The position numbers and the translations under genes are program-made. Under the pieces are notes generated by a model. That model ran no database searches, was not told the origin of the DNA, and saw only the letters and a list, made by a program, of their open reading frames with translations. From assembly GCA_033064195.1 (NCBI GenBank), contig JARBJD010000094.1, positions 1 through 64,000 of the forward strand: DNA of 64,000 bases. The letters are read 5' to 3'. The DNA is from Blattamonas nauphoetae. Lineage: Eukaryota > Preaxostyla > Oxymonadida. Below are positions 10,330-22,100 of this stretch, one piece after another (within the stretch, counting starts at the first letter, position 1; the number at the start of each line of letters is the position of its first letter).

Positions 10330-11048
10330 TTTGATGATTGATCGAGGTCTCGTTGCTGATGACGGCTGAGCACCGCTTCATCACAATGTGGGAGTCACGT
10401 TGGTTGAGTGATGATGGAGGTCAACGACACATCCTCGTTTCGAATGATATGTTAAGAACGTGTGAGTCGAGATTGTCGCTGTCGATGGTTGTACGAGAAC
10501 AAGAGCACCTCCAGTTGTTACAGCGGAGGAGTCTTAGAACATGCAATCCACCGTATTACATCGCACAGGATGTTGCTTCCACAACACACGTTGAGAGAAC
10601 GAAAATCCTCAAACTTATTGTCCCTAAATCTGTGTGTATCGATTGTCAACGTTCTGACTGCTCCTGTTTGCCCCTCAGATCACATTTTGATGACGTTTGT
10701 GTTTGTGACGTTGAGATCGGTTCCATTCGTCAGGCCGAAGCCAGTGCCACCATCATCAGGGCGTTTTTTTTCGAGACTCAACACCCCCTTTTTTTAACAC
10801 AAATCAGATTATTTCACATTAATCAAACAGTGAGAGGCGGGAAAAGTTTAGTTTTTCAATGGTTCATGTTGGTGAGTTTCTGTTGTTTTATATTTAGGGT
10901 GGATCACATGTTTTTCGAAAATAGGAACTGATCACAAATAATAAGAACGATGCAGACATAAACAATCGAAAAAAACATGAAAAGTTTAACGAATCTAAGT
11001 AAGAGTGAGTTTGGCACCGTTGGCGAGTGTTAAGTCAAGAAGAACATA
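10330..11048. other. No gene recognised; contains a repeat motif
   Basis: I see no convincing coding sequence. The part from 10761 to 10797 carries a GAGACTCAACACCCC block followed by T7; its complement recurs at 14947-14972. Confidence 0.4.
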
Positions 11049-11094
11049 TTGAATTCGGGAAATAGCGGATATCGACCTTCCTTCTTGTTATCCA

Positions 11095-11515
11095 CACATC
11101 CTCATCGTTCGCTCTTCCTTGTTGCTGGTTCCTCCTCGTTGTTCGCTCATACTCGTCGTTCGCTCAGCCTCGTCGTTCGCATATCCTCGTCGTTCGCTCA
11201 GCCTCGTCGTTCGCTCATCCTCGTCGTTCGCTCAGCCTCGTCGTTCGCTCATCCTCGTCGTTCGCTCAGCCTCGTCGTTCGCATATCCTCGTCGGTCGCT
11301 CATCCTCGTCGTTCGCTCAGCCTCGTCGTTCGCATATCCTCGTCGGTCGCTCATCCTCGTCGTTCGCTCAGCCTCGTCGTTCGCTCAGCCTCGTCGTTCG
11401 CTCAGCCTCGTTGTTCGCTCAGCCTCGTCGTTCGCTCATCCTCGTTGTTCGCTCATCCTCGTCGTTCGCTCAGCCTCGTCGTTCGCTCATCCTCGTCGTT
11501 CGCTCTTCCTCGTTC
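11095..11515. repeat. Minisatellite, 17-bp unit, roughly 24 copies
   Basis: A tandem array of CTCATCCTCGTCGTTCG with variant CTCAGCCTCGTCGTTCG and occasional CGCATATCC, GTCGGTCG and GTTGTTCG units. Because 17 is not a multiple of 3, the array reads the same peptide in every open frame with a 17-residue period. Frames of 190 and 151 residues overlap here in different phases. I regard these as a by-product of the repeat and not as genes. Confidence 0.9.
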
Positions 11516-11839
11516 CTCTTGCATCTTTGTGGTTTCCTCCTCTTCGCTGTTCGTTGCATATTCTAGTTCAGTGAGAGATCTGTCGTCGAAACGACACCAA
11601 TTGGCGAAGTCCGTGGCTTAGTGAGAGATGTTCCAAGCTGCAAGTTCAGCTTGTGTGAGGTTCAGTTGATAATCTTGTGTTAAGTCTAGTAGTTAAGTAT
11701 CTGTCGAACGAAGTTGTTCAAGAGACTGTGGATCGAATGAAATCCAAAAAGAGAGCAGAGCAGAGGATGTACGCCGTTGAGCAGAAGCTTCCATTCAATC
11801 CTCCCCTGGCCCTTCGAGAACAGAATCATACACGACGTG

Positions 11840-12391
11840 TCAGCTACACATCCATTCCTCTTCAGTTTTCTTCGCTTCTTCTTCATGTTTCTTCGATTCT
11901 GCTTCTTGTTTCTTCTTTTCTGCTTCCGCTCTCATTTCTGATTCTGCTTCCCGCTTTTTCTGTTCGGCTTCTTTCTGTTCGTTTTGTTTGGCTCGCGGAG
12001 CAGCTTCCATGTCAGCATCTCGTTTCCACTATTCTTGTTGCTTCAGGCTCTCCTCCTCAGCTTTCTTCTGCTTCACGTCAGGTGTAACTTCTTCCTTTTT
12101 CTCCTCCCTTTTCTCTTTCTTCACTGCTTCATATCTTTCCGTGTCTTTCTCTTTCTTTTCATTCGTTGGTGTTGGTGGATCGTTCTTGTTTGGTTCAAAT
12201 CCCTTCCTTCTCTCCGATCTCTCCTCCTCTTCCTTCTTCCCTTCCTTCTCTTTCTTCTCCTTGAACATATCCGGTTTTTCCTTCAACTTTTCCTGATCAT
12301 CCGATCCATGCGTGGCATGTTGTGTCGATTTGGGGTCTTCAGGCTGTCCCATTGTTGAGGGGTGATCTCTGTTCTTCTTGTACTGTTCCAT
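11840..12391 (-). CDS. Highly charged Lys/Glu coiled-coil protein with one internal TAG
   Basis: A leftward frame of about 183 codons. The N-terminus is polar; from about residue 35 nearly every residue is K, E, R or Q with heptad spacing, predicting a long single helix or coiled coil. A single TAG at 12029-12031 interrupts the frame, yet the same composition continues in the same frame for another 62 codons to a TGA at 11840. Either the gene has an early stop, or a short intron ending in TAG is removed, or it is a young pseudogene. The neighbours upstream on the strand are two Cys-rich genes. No family recognised. Confidence 0.45.
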
Positions 12392-12521
12392 CTGCTGATC
12401 GCATCCGCTTCCTATTCCCTCCGTTCACTTTTCTCGCTTCGCATCTTTCCAAAAATCGTTCGCAGCAGCTCTCTCACAATCCTCGAGGTTATCCATTCTC
12501 GACGACCCCTTCGCGACACCC

Positions 12522-13070
12522 TCATCTCCCCTCACGATGTACCTTCGTCACTGGGTGGTTCGACTGATCCTCTGTGAACAAGTCGTCGAATGGATTTTGG
12601 GTCTTGATTTGTGTTATCTGCGACTCGGAGTGGGCGACAATGATGTTCAACAGCTCGAAGTCGGTACCAATCTCGTCCTCGTCCACACCAAACCCAAATC
12701 CTCCCTGAACCTGCTTTTGCTTGTCAGTGCACGTCGAGAAGCATTGCTGACGAGTTGTTTCGCAGATTTGGACGCAGTCTCGACGTTCTAGTTTCGGTGA
12801 GCGAGCAAGCTGGGCAGCGCACATCCTCATTCTCAATCGCTTGCCTGTGGTGAAATCTTCGATGCTGGCTGACGACGCACCGTGTGAGCCGCAATCGAGA
12901 ATGCTGTCCAATACTTCGTCCTCGCACTGCCTCAGAGACTCTTCGTCTTGTTCGGTGTGTGAACGGAGATTGGTTGGGAAGGAGAGAGGATACAATGTGG
13001 CGTCTTGTAATCTGGAGGAGAAGACGAGACTGATTTCGGAGAGTGTGATGAGGACGGAAAGATAAAGCTT
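12522..13070 (-). CDS. Small secreted-type protein with CX3C pairs
   Basis: The frame runs leftward to a TGA at 12522. Upstream of residue TLYPLSF the frame stays open into a hydrophobic stretch (LYLSVLITLSEISLVFS) that could be a signal peptide; the true ATG is probably in an upstream exon, so the start given is approximate. The body has an acidic part with two Cys, then CVQIC and CFSTC (two CX3C motifs 6 residues apart), a Gly-rich linker and an acidic tail. The neighbouring gene to the right has a similar Cys pattern, suggesting tandem paralogues. Twin CX3C helices are known from small intermembrane-space proteins, but this lineage probably lacks classical mitochondria, so no function is assigned. 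Confidence 0.45.
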   Translation of the reverse strand, partial: KLYLSVLITLSEISLVFSSRLQDATLYPLSFPTNLRSHTEQDEESLRQCEDEVLDSILDCGSHGASSASIEDFTTGKRLRMRMCAAQLARSPKLERRDCVQICETTRQQCFSTCTDKQKQVQGGFGFGVDEDEIGTDFELLNIIVAHSESQITQIKTQNPFDDLFTEDQSNHPVTKVHREGR

Positions 13071-13181
13071 GGCTGGAGACGGCTGGTTGGGATTGGTTGG
13101 TTGAATCGGTGTGTTTCAAGAGTTCTTTGTCGGAACACGGGTGGCTGAGGCAGAATTTGGTGTTCCCTTTCGTTTGAGTGT

Positions 13182-13763
13182 TTATTTCTCCTCCTTTTCG
13201 AGAGCAGATAGCTCGTCTTTCACTGCAGACAGAATAGACTCTTCCTCCTTCCTCAAATTGTTGAAGCGAGCCTTCATTCGTTTCTTGTCATCCCTTGCTT
13301 TCTGTTTGAGTTCTTTGGCTTTTGCTTCGGTAATGCAGATCGGCATATTGTACAGACGGCATTTGGACATGCAGTTTGAGTCGTCAGGCTCGTTTTCGGA
13401 CATTTCTTCGTCTTCAGTCTGAGGATCCTCGTCATTCCCCTAGCGAGAGTGAAGAGGGTGATTGACTGGAACGGATTGGATTTTGGGACGCTTTTGGGAT
13501 TTTTCTTTCACATCGCCACACTTTCGAGTGCAGAAAGAGTCCAGTGACACCTGATACGTCATGAACGTGTTGTTGCACGTTCCGAGGCACGTTTTCAGCG
13601 ACGCTTCCGTTTCTCGCACCATATTTACAAAGTGAGCATCAATTGGGGATGAGTGTGTCGTGTTTGATGTTGTGTTGTTCTTTCTCGTTGCGTTTGTTGC
13701 GTTCTGGACAGCGGCAGAGATGAACAACACATTCAGATCATGATTCCAGCCTTCCCATGGCAA
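13182..13763 (-). CDS. Cys-rich protein with twin CX3C, two exons seen
   Basis: Two frames in the same phase are separated by a 72-base candidate intron, 13440-13511 (GTGAAAG...CTCTCGCTAG, with a good pyrimidine tract). Its acceptor AG supplies the only in-frame TAG. Exon 13512-13763 encodes several N-x-T sites, then CLGTC, 14 residues and CTRKC. Exon 13182-13439 encodes an acidic stretch, CMSKC, and a Lys/Glu-rich helix ending in EKEEK and a stop. The N-terminus is not resolved: no ATG lies at the left of the first frame, so an upstream exon is likely. The alternating CX3C pairs resemble helical-hairpin proteins such as the DUF842 type, but this is only a pattern match. Confidence 0.5.
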
Positions 13764-16145
13764 ATATGTTCAATAATGTTCATCTACTCAGTCACAAACG
13801 AACATCCTTTTCAAATACCGTCACGTTTGGCAGGAAAGGGACGTTTTCTTCTCGAATGGCAATCCCCTTTTGATTGCTAAGATTTCAAGTGGTTGCGTGA
13901 AGCAGATTTGTTTATCGCCATCGAAAGTGGAATGAAGGAGCAGAAATGACTGGTGACCATTAGTTTTATCTTTGTATGACCCATGTGAGGAAATAGAGGA
14001 CGATCAGAGTTTTGAATGGTTGCGAAAGACTTAAATGAGAAAGAATCGACGCTGTTGAGTAGATGAACAATGAAACCAAAATAATAGATGATTTTTGTAC
14101 GATATTTGGATGGAAAGAATGACACAGTCAATGAAAGAACGAAAACAATGATGATCGGTTCTCAGACCTGATCCAACACGGTGTTCATCATATTCGACTT
14201 TCAGGGAGCAATCGGATCTGGTAATAAATGCTTCTGCCCATCCTTTGAGATGACAAGGACAATCTTATCGGGTTCACGATGATTCGGATGACAATCATTG
14301 GAAGAGCATGTTTCTGTTGAATGTCAGCATGAATACAGGTTTAAACTGACACGAAAAGACACTCGAATCCAAGTGACAGATGACTGAGGGGTTAAAACTG
14401 ACATAACATCACAGTACAGACGTCATTGTGCTTGATGGAATAATCATGAAGAATACGATTCGAAAGTGGCTGAAGTGGTGGCAATTCTGAGATTGAAGAT
14501 TGTATTGATGGATATGATTGCCTGCCTGTTGTTTTGGTTCGAGTATTTCGAAGTCTGGTGGAGGATCTTCAACGACGAACAGGATGCTGAATGAAGAGAA
14601 GAGAGAAGTTGGAATGCCGAAAGGAATGAAAATACACACTTTTCAAGACTGTGTGATGTGATGGCGCGGTTATTGTAGATTTGTCACTTCCAGGGAGATC
14701 ACAACGGAGAGATGTGATTGATCATGGAGTGAGTGGATTAAATCTAATATTGTATACCTAGAAGAGAACAAGACACATGTGTGATGATGAAAAAGAGTGC
14801 GAGAAAACAAACGAGAGTGTTAGTCATGATTGAGCTGTTTGAAAGTAAATTGTGGGTTCGATCTAGCCAGGCACGTGGATACGAAATTACAGAGATTTTC
14901 CCAGTCAGAGGTGTAATGAGTAGATTTATTATGTCGATTAAGCAAATAAAAAAGGGGTGTTGAGTCTCGAAAAATGCACCCCATCTACAGTGCGGAAGAT
15001 TAAACTGCAACGCCCACATGAGAAAGCTAGGGAGACCATACTGTGTTTATTTTCTTCCTTGGAGAGTTGGTAAGTGCTCCTTTAGACGCTCGCTGTCAAA
15101 ACAGCCTGGTTGGTCTGTGAGGACCCAAAATGACCACTTGGGGTGAGATCGGATCTCAGTCGGATAAACTCGTTTTTATTGCTCAATTCGACTTACGCAA
15201 ACAATTTCGGTAAGAATACAGATAAAAGTAAAATAAATGTCGAAATGGAGAGATAAACTGAGAAAAGGGGGAAAAGTTAAAAGTGAGAATCCACAATGGC
15301 ATTATCCTTTTGAATGGATTAAAAAGAAGAAACGGACAAATGTAAATTGGTATCTTTCTCACATATCTCGCTATTTTGTCCCTTCTTTCGAGTTTAAGAG
15401 TGTGAAACAGTCGCTGTATTTTTGAAGTTGCCTTTTCTGCTTTCAAAACGGAGTTTGACAATTGAATGACAGAATAATCTCAGACAAGGTATGCTTGAGT
15501 CAGGATTCGGAGCTGAAAGGTCAATTGACTCGAACATCGAAAGATCCTGTTTTTTCCTGTTCGCACAGAAAACTCTTCTGTGACGTCCGGGGTGATCCTC
15601 AAAATTATCTGATTCGACTGTGAGACATATTTCCGACAGAAATAGTTTCGAGATGTGTCAAAGCAGGAACAATTTCAGCTATAGTTGAGAGAGAGAAAGA
15701 AAGCAGGGCAAGAGAAAGGTGAGAGGAAAACATTCAGTACAAAAGTGATGAGAAAAGTGAGGACACACCATGAAAACGTGGAGTTTTGTTTGGTTCCATC
15801 GAAAAGCAACTTGATGGGAACTGTCGGCATGAGTCGTGTTCACTTCAGCTTGACTGCTATTCTTGTCTGGTGAGAGAGAAATTCTGAGAATAGCAGGATT
15901 GTTGTCAGATGTTCAAAATAAAGATGAACACAAAAACAATAAACACCTTGAATTGGCTGAACAGTAACAATTGTCGAATCTGGCTGAATAGCTTGTCTGA
16001 TTGTGGAAGAAATTTGAAAAACAGTTTGAAAGAGTGTATTAAGTCAAACTGTGAAAGGAAGAGCGACTGGACGCGATTGGAGGAGAATGATTGGAAGATC
16101 AAACCATGTTGTTTCTTTTTCTCGTCACGTCAACAAGATTGTTTC
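13764..16145. other. Long stretch without a recognisable gene
   Basis: Only short scattered frames. The part 14947-15010 holds a repeat block (GGGGTGTTGAGTCTCGAAAAATGC then ACTGTAG-like sequence in complement) that matches 10761-10797 and, further on, 16228-16253 in inverted orientation. These may be ends of decayed small transposons. Confidence 0.4.
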
Positions 16146-17297
16146 TCAGCGTTTATTTTCTGAAACGATCATATGGATAAAAATCGTGAAATGGAGGCAA
16201 AATGGAAAAAGGACGCTTCTGTCAGCGTTGCAGTTTTGCCTTCCCCACTGTAGTCCCGTGGGGTTGCCTGAGCAGACGTTCGATTTTACTGTGGAGGAGG
16301 TGACATTGGCAAGACTGATAGTGCCGGCATACGTTGTGCAACAGTCCGTCACAGCATAGTAGTCCACGTTGAATGTGAAGACTGGTTGAGTTGTATCACT
16401 TTATTTGAAATCTTGAGGAATCGGTTGATCGTTTTTGATACACATGCAGGAAAGCGATAATTTGTGGTCTGGACAAGTGTCATGGCGCGATGTTGATGCA
16501 GCACCCCTGAACGGTGACCCGCTGAGCAATTTTCGAACGTCGGTTTTTGAACGAGAACGGATTGTGAAGAACCAGCTGTAAAGGCGATGGGAACAGCTCC
16601 GCAGGCATTGGAAAGACCAGAAGATGTGAAATCGATGAAATTGCGTTCGGAAATCACGAATGGGCAGTAGATGCCTGACGCGTGGATTCCGATCGACATC
16701 TCACTTGCTGTGGTTATACTCACGAACTTGTTGAAGGTCCACTTCACAAATACGATCGATCCTGTTGAAACAGATGACAATGACTGGATAGGGGCGTATG
16801 TTTGGCCCACAAAATGGTTCTTCCAAGGATCATGGACTGTGGGAACGGTGGGTGGATCTGTGGTGCAGGATGTGAACGACGTGTTCGAAGCGAGCAGACT
16901 CCCACAGAAATTGAAGTCTCGCATCACCGATTCTGATAGATGGCCCGATTTGGAAACCAGCGAAGACGAGACGAGCGACTGACCGTGCATAAACGGGGTA
17001 TGACGTGTGAAGTGGATGTGAGGTGATGTTGGAAAGCGAGAGACTCACAATCTAGCTTGTGATTGTGGTTAGGGATTGCGTGGTAGTGTTCACGTTGAGA
17101 TCGAAAGCAAGACCATTTCTGCTCGATTGAAACCAAGAAAGAATGACAGAACTGGAAATGGTGATTGCGATGTAACTGAATCGGGTATCGAGTAGCACAA
17201 ATGACGGCACAGCGCAGTGTGAACAGAAGGTAGAAGTCTCTCCAATCACATCAGAGTTGGAGAGAGATTGCAGAATGTCCGATTCTGATAGAATCAA
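16146..17297 (-). pseudogene. Remnant of a beta-helix surface protein gene
   Basis: Leftward frames from 17297, 16990 and 16367 encode Ser/Thr-rich strand repeats with typical family phrases such as FCGSLLASNTSFTSC, FTSSGLSNACGA and FENCSAGHRSG. The frames are in different phases, none is long enough for the family (intact members run to 400 or more residues), and no signal peptide or anchor is seen. I treat it as a broken copy related to those at 8.4-10.3 kb and 40-42.6 kb. Introns could explain one of the phase changes. Confidence 0.55.
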
Positions 17298-18384
17298 AAT
17301 TTGGGAGAGAGTTGGGACAGCAGCGACGTGTCATTTTCCAAACAGAGAAAGACGACAAAGCAAGAGAGGCGGGATGGAATGAACTCGAGCATTCGTCAAG
17401 CTTCATTCAGACGCATGATTCAACAAGAGAAGTGTTGAAAAATCTGGCAGTTTTCAGTGCATCACTCCTTCAGAGTTTGGAGGGACCTACTGACCGAACA
17501 GAGGACCATCTGGACGGTATCTATCTGTCGGTGCGTGCAGATCTTTTTGGACGAGATTTCTTTCAAATATCACTGCTTGTCGAAAGGAAGAGTGCTGCTG
17601 ATGAAATAGCTTGTCATGACAGCACGATTTGAACCTGAAAGAGGTGTCGAACAATTAGATCTGCCTCAATTCTTTCTCGAAGCGGAAATTTATGAAATAC
17701 AGAATCAATGATTCGGAATAATCAGATGTTATCTGAAATGCTTGTGGAATCTGTCGTTTGAAAGGAGTTCGGAGGATCTCCCCATAATCTCAGTCTCGGA
17801 GCTGATTCGGGAATTTCTCCGAAGATAAGGTTTTGCCCCAAATTTCGTGTTGATTTTGAGAAATGAATCTATTTCAAAGAATAAAAAAGGGGTGTTGATT
17901 CTGAGTGGGAACGACCCAAATGAATTATTAGACCCCTATATCGGGGCCCACGGGGCCCACCTGGAATTTCGAGGAATTTGTGCGAATAATCCATGTCTAG
18001 TGACTTTTTCTATATGCAAAATCGAGTCCTCGATCGATTGCGAGTGGTTTCGAGTCTGGATCTCCGTTGGTTGTCAAGATATGGCCGTTTTTCAAAAATT
18101 ATGATCCAATTTTTCGATTTTTTGACTACAGAACGGTACAGATCTCGACGAATACTTCACCGATTTTGATCCGGTTTCTATTGATCGATGACTCTCACCG
18201 TCATTCAAACATATATTTTTTTCAACATTTTTTGTCAAAATTTCATTCAAATTTTCACTCCATACACACGAAGAAAAACACTGTTTTTGATGAAGTCACT
18301 GAGAAAAAATGACGAAAGATGGCGCTTTTCACCACTTTTTCAATGTGGTTCCCAATTCGTTCTATGCACTACTAATGTGACCTA
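17298..18384. other. Non-coding; second arm of a 10-kb-spaced inverted repeat
   Basis: No gene supported. The part 17820-17905 is the complement of 7806-7890. A GC-rich patch near 17942 holds two GGGGCCCAC copies in tandem. An AT-rich tail follows. Confidence 0.5.
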
Positions 18385-19128
18385 TTGTTGGTCAAAACAA
18401 TAATTACAACTATTTTTTTTTATTACACATCAATCGTGAGAAATCCCTGTATTTTTTTCCTATTCAACTCTTTTTATTCTGTCTTCATCTTCCATCTCTC
18501 TCACAACTCGCCTAACTTCAGATTTATCTCGCTTGTTCTCCTCACCCTTTCCAAAATCATCCGATACATTCTTTCAACTGCTGTTTTTGGGATGATGTTT
18601 TGTTATGTTGATCGAGCTATTTCCAACCTGTTCAACTTTCAGAATCATACACTCTCACACACTCCAACAGTACCAAGAACTTCACTCAGCTCTCATCTTA
18701 CACCAAGTCCTCCCCGTGCATTTCACAAAAATCTTTCTTCAAACCCTGGATTTATCATGTCGGAATGTCTTCGCCTCCACCGTTCATCTCGACCCGATCG
18801 TCAATCCTTGCCACTCGTCCAAAAGCCTCCCACATATCTTGGTCTTCATCTTGTCTCACAGCCGTTGGAGGAAGGATACTTCGTGGTTGAACGTCAGCAG
18901 TGTCCCACTGCACAGTTGCCGTGTGCTGCAAACTCTGAAACATCGGCGGACTTACTCGACCTATGGAGCCCGAAGGTGCTGGGGACATCGATCATAGGAA
19001 AGGAGTGGTCGGTGGTGGTTGACAAGCTTGATAAAGATGAGAACCTGGCATCGGCTAAGTTGATTCTGGCGGAGTTAGCTCGAGCCATTCATTCGAGTTT
19101 TGTAGCGTCAGAAGGTCTACCTAGTTGA
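18385..19128 (+). CDS. Uncertain hypothetical protein
   Basis: A rightward frame of 247 codons. The first 70 or so are very rich in F, I and L and read like intron or 5' non-coding sequence. From an internal ATG near 18757 the composition becomes protein-like, with an acidic-hydrophobic block ending LAELARAIHSSFVASEG. A splice acceptor could lie before that ATG. No family recognised and no neighbour supports a function. A frame from 19372 to 19121 on the other strand is an alternative reading of the right-hand part of the locus. Confidence 0.2.
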   Translation: MLVKTIITTIFFYYTSIVRNPCIFFLFNSFYSVFIFHLSHNSPNFRFISLVLLTLSKIIRYILSTAVFGMMFCYVDRAISNLFNFQNHTLSHTPTVPRTSLSSHLTPSPPRAFHKNLSSNPGFIMSECLRLHRSSRPDRQSLPLVQKPPTYLGLHLVSQPLEEGYFVVERQQCPTAQLPCAANSETSADLLDLWSPKVLGTSIIGKEWSVVVDKLDKDENLASAKLILAELARAIHSSFVASEGLPS

Positions 19129-22100
19129 CCAAACCTCTGCAGATGTGGAAGAGAGCTCCAAGGATCCTCTCTGATCCCTCGGGAACACGAGAATGCTCAA
19201 ATTTGAGGAGTTTACCGTCGTCATTCATTTGCATCGCTTGCAAGGAATAAGCCCATTCTGTCCGCATATTGAACATCCTTTGAACACTTTGGTGTAAAAG
19301 TGTGGCATCTGGAGGCCATGAAATCACCGTAGGAGATGGTATCATCGTGAAGAGATGTTGACTACAATTCAAGGAGTAACAAAGGGATGATCACTTCAAG
19401 AGGAGAGATAGGAGATGATTCGAAGAATAAACTCATTTCTATCTTCATCTCGAATGGAGGAAGCCAAAACTCGTCGATCACTGGAGAGTGATCAAACCGG
19501 TATATCTTTGTTCGTCGATCCAGTTCAAAAAACTGATTCTAAGTGTGAAATTTAGCAGAGCTTTGATGGTTCAAATGGAATATTGCAATGGATGTAGGCT
19601 TTTCTGACCGGCCAAAAGTGCCAGTCAGTTTCAGTTCAGTTTTTTCTAAGGGTCAGATCTCGTATCTCTCGTACGCGTCGCTCTCTTCGTTTCTTTCTCA
19701 CACGTCGCGTTTTTTTTCTCTTTTAAACACATCGCTCCTACCATGTTTCGTTCCCACTTCATTCACAAAATTGGAACATATTCTCCAAAACTCTGTTTTT
19801 CAAACAATGCCAAATCATTTAAAGTGTGAAACTGTTGGGCTTGTCTCTCAAAATATGAACCACTCAACGATTCACTTGCTGTGAAACACCACGGCCAGCT
19901 CTTGAAGGATCTGCTCAGGTCCCATCCTTATGCGTGAAGGAGAGAAGGTTCTCTTGATGTGTGAGAAATATCTCTCGCATTCAATTTAAGATGCGACCAT
20001 CGCACCAAGGGCAAGTGCACAGTCGCAGAGACCATCAGATTTTGAATAATCTCGATATTGTCTCCAAAACGTCTGAAACCTGTCAACTGAAATCTTGTCG
20101 GAGTGTGCTTCTTCATGATTGATCCAAGGTCTCTAGCTCCAGACGGTGGTTTGTCGTTCATTGAGAAGAACAGTGCCATTCCCTCTCACAGCGGCACCCG
20201 GTACAATTACATCAATTCAGGAAGTCACAAACAAGCTTTGGGATTGTGGATAAGGAGGACTGAGCAAATAGATTGCGCTCTTTCGAGCCAAGACTGGAAA
20301 GATCTTGATCAACATTCAACTTTCGATGGCCATGTTGTCAATCTTATTGCCCACAACAAGTCTTTTCGTGCCTGTACACCCGATAATACATTGCGAAGGG
20401 CTTGCCACAGAATCGGCAAGCCCTTCTACGGATTGGTGCAACCCCACCGGTTGAAGAGAGAGCATTCCTTAGATGATGGTAGGTCAAAATTTTGTGACTA
20501 CATGTCGAATTAATGTTTAAGAACTAAAACGTGACCCTTTTTTTCAAAAATAGATGTTTTTTGGATCATGGATACGGGCGAGAGTTCCATGGCCAACTGT
20601 CTATCGCTAACCAACCAAATATTTCGATGTACCATCCACTTTTTTCACGTGTTCTCTTCATTTCTTCATAACCTGTGAACCTTTTTTGATCAAAATTTCC
20701 ACAGAAACGTTTTGTTGGAGATTAGAACATTGTGTAATAATTTGGGGAAAAAGAGTGGCCATATGGCAAGATGTGAAAAAAGCCTGTTTTTCACTTAGAA
20801 AAAGTGCATGAGCAAAACTTTGTTATTTGTTTGAAGGTCTTTTATCGATATCTATTTACGAATATAATGCTTTTTCTTCGGTCTCAAACGGATGTCTGGT
20901 TATGAAAAAATGATCGTCAAACGTTCAGAAAAAGTGTGGAGTTTTGCTGTAGAACGTATTTTGAGGTTTTCTCGGGATTGTATGGGAGAAAAAATACTAT
21001 CTTTTTTTCTTGGTTTGACCAAAAGTTATTATTCCAGAAAAAAGCACTAATTGTAGACATGGAACTTTTATGTGACACCACCGTAAGATTCTTTTCGGAA
21101 ATATTTCAAAAACTCAACCTGCAGGTAAAAAAAGGAGATCCGTTTGAAGCGGAGGGCTGAAAATGCTGTAGCAATGATTGCAAGACAACGTGACAGAAAC
21201 TTTCTCTGTCCTTCTTCTCTCTCTGGTGTCTGTGTGACGTCATTGTCAGATGAAGGCTCAAAAAGCCGCTTGTATGATGGAGAACAATGATCCCATCACC
21301 TGTGGATAGAGAGATGGAGGAGATTGTAGAGATCACATCAAAAGGTTAGAAAACACATGAGAAGATAGATCGAACAAAGAGAATGTGGAGTTCGAAGAAT
21401 GACTATGAATCCATTCTTGATGATAGACATTGACGTAAAGTGATCGAAGATAGATGATAATTGTCAAAACAGTCTATTGGAGTGAACAATGTTGGTTTGA
21501 ATCAGACCTGGAGCAACGTAAACATGAGAAGAGCAAACATGGAAGATAGTGTCTTTTTTATATTGTTATAATTTGACCAAATTAACTATGGGAGATTCAC
21601 GAAGTTGATGTTGGAATCGGGTTCGGATATACTTCCAGAGTTGCTTGGCAACGTTTTGAACGAACTCGAAAACGCAAACAAAGGGTCTTGATCTTCCATA
21701 AATATTTGTTTTCTGCTCTCTTTTCACTGGACACGACACAACAAGACACGACACATCGCTGTTTCCGAGTCAAAAATAGGGAGACGAGGAAAAGAGAATG
21801 GACTCTCAATTTCCTGTCAAACGGAAGCCATTCTTTCGAACCGCTAATATTGAGAAGTGCCTTTGGTTTGCTGGAGAAAACCTGATGGAAAAGTGTTTGT
21901 ATGGAGAAGGAAAGGAGAAGAATAGATTCAGAAGTGTGTACAACATACAGTTAAGCATTCTGCTAACATAATGGTTTGGGGCTGCGTCGGATAGGGTGAC
22001 GTCGGGATCTTAGTCTTCAAAAAAAACTGAATTATAGATATAAAAAAACCCGTGAATGTAAAAGAATCCGGCCCATTTTCGGAGATGTTGAACCCAAATC

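Noticed and set aside
11049-11621. Repeat protein genes of 190 and 151 residues
   Set aside because: They overlap in different phases and are a necessary product of a stop-free 17-bp unit.
12522-13763. Small TIM chaperones
   Set aside because: CX3C spacing varies, a leader-like segment and N-x-T sites are present, and the likely lineage lacks classical mitochondria.
20103-20513. A 136-codon gene
   Set aside because: No recognisable domain; the frame covers the hairpin at 20395-20426 and has no supported neighbours.
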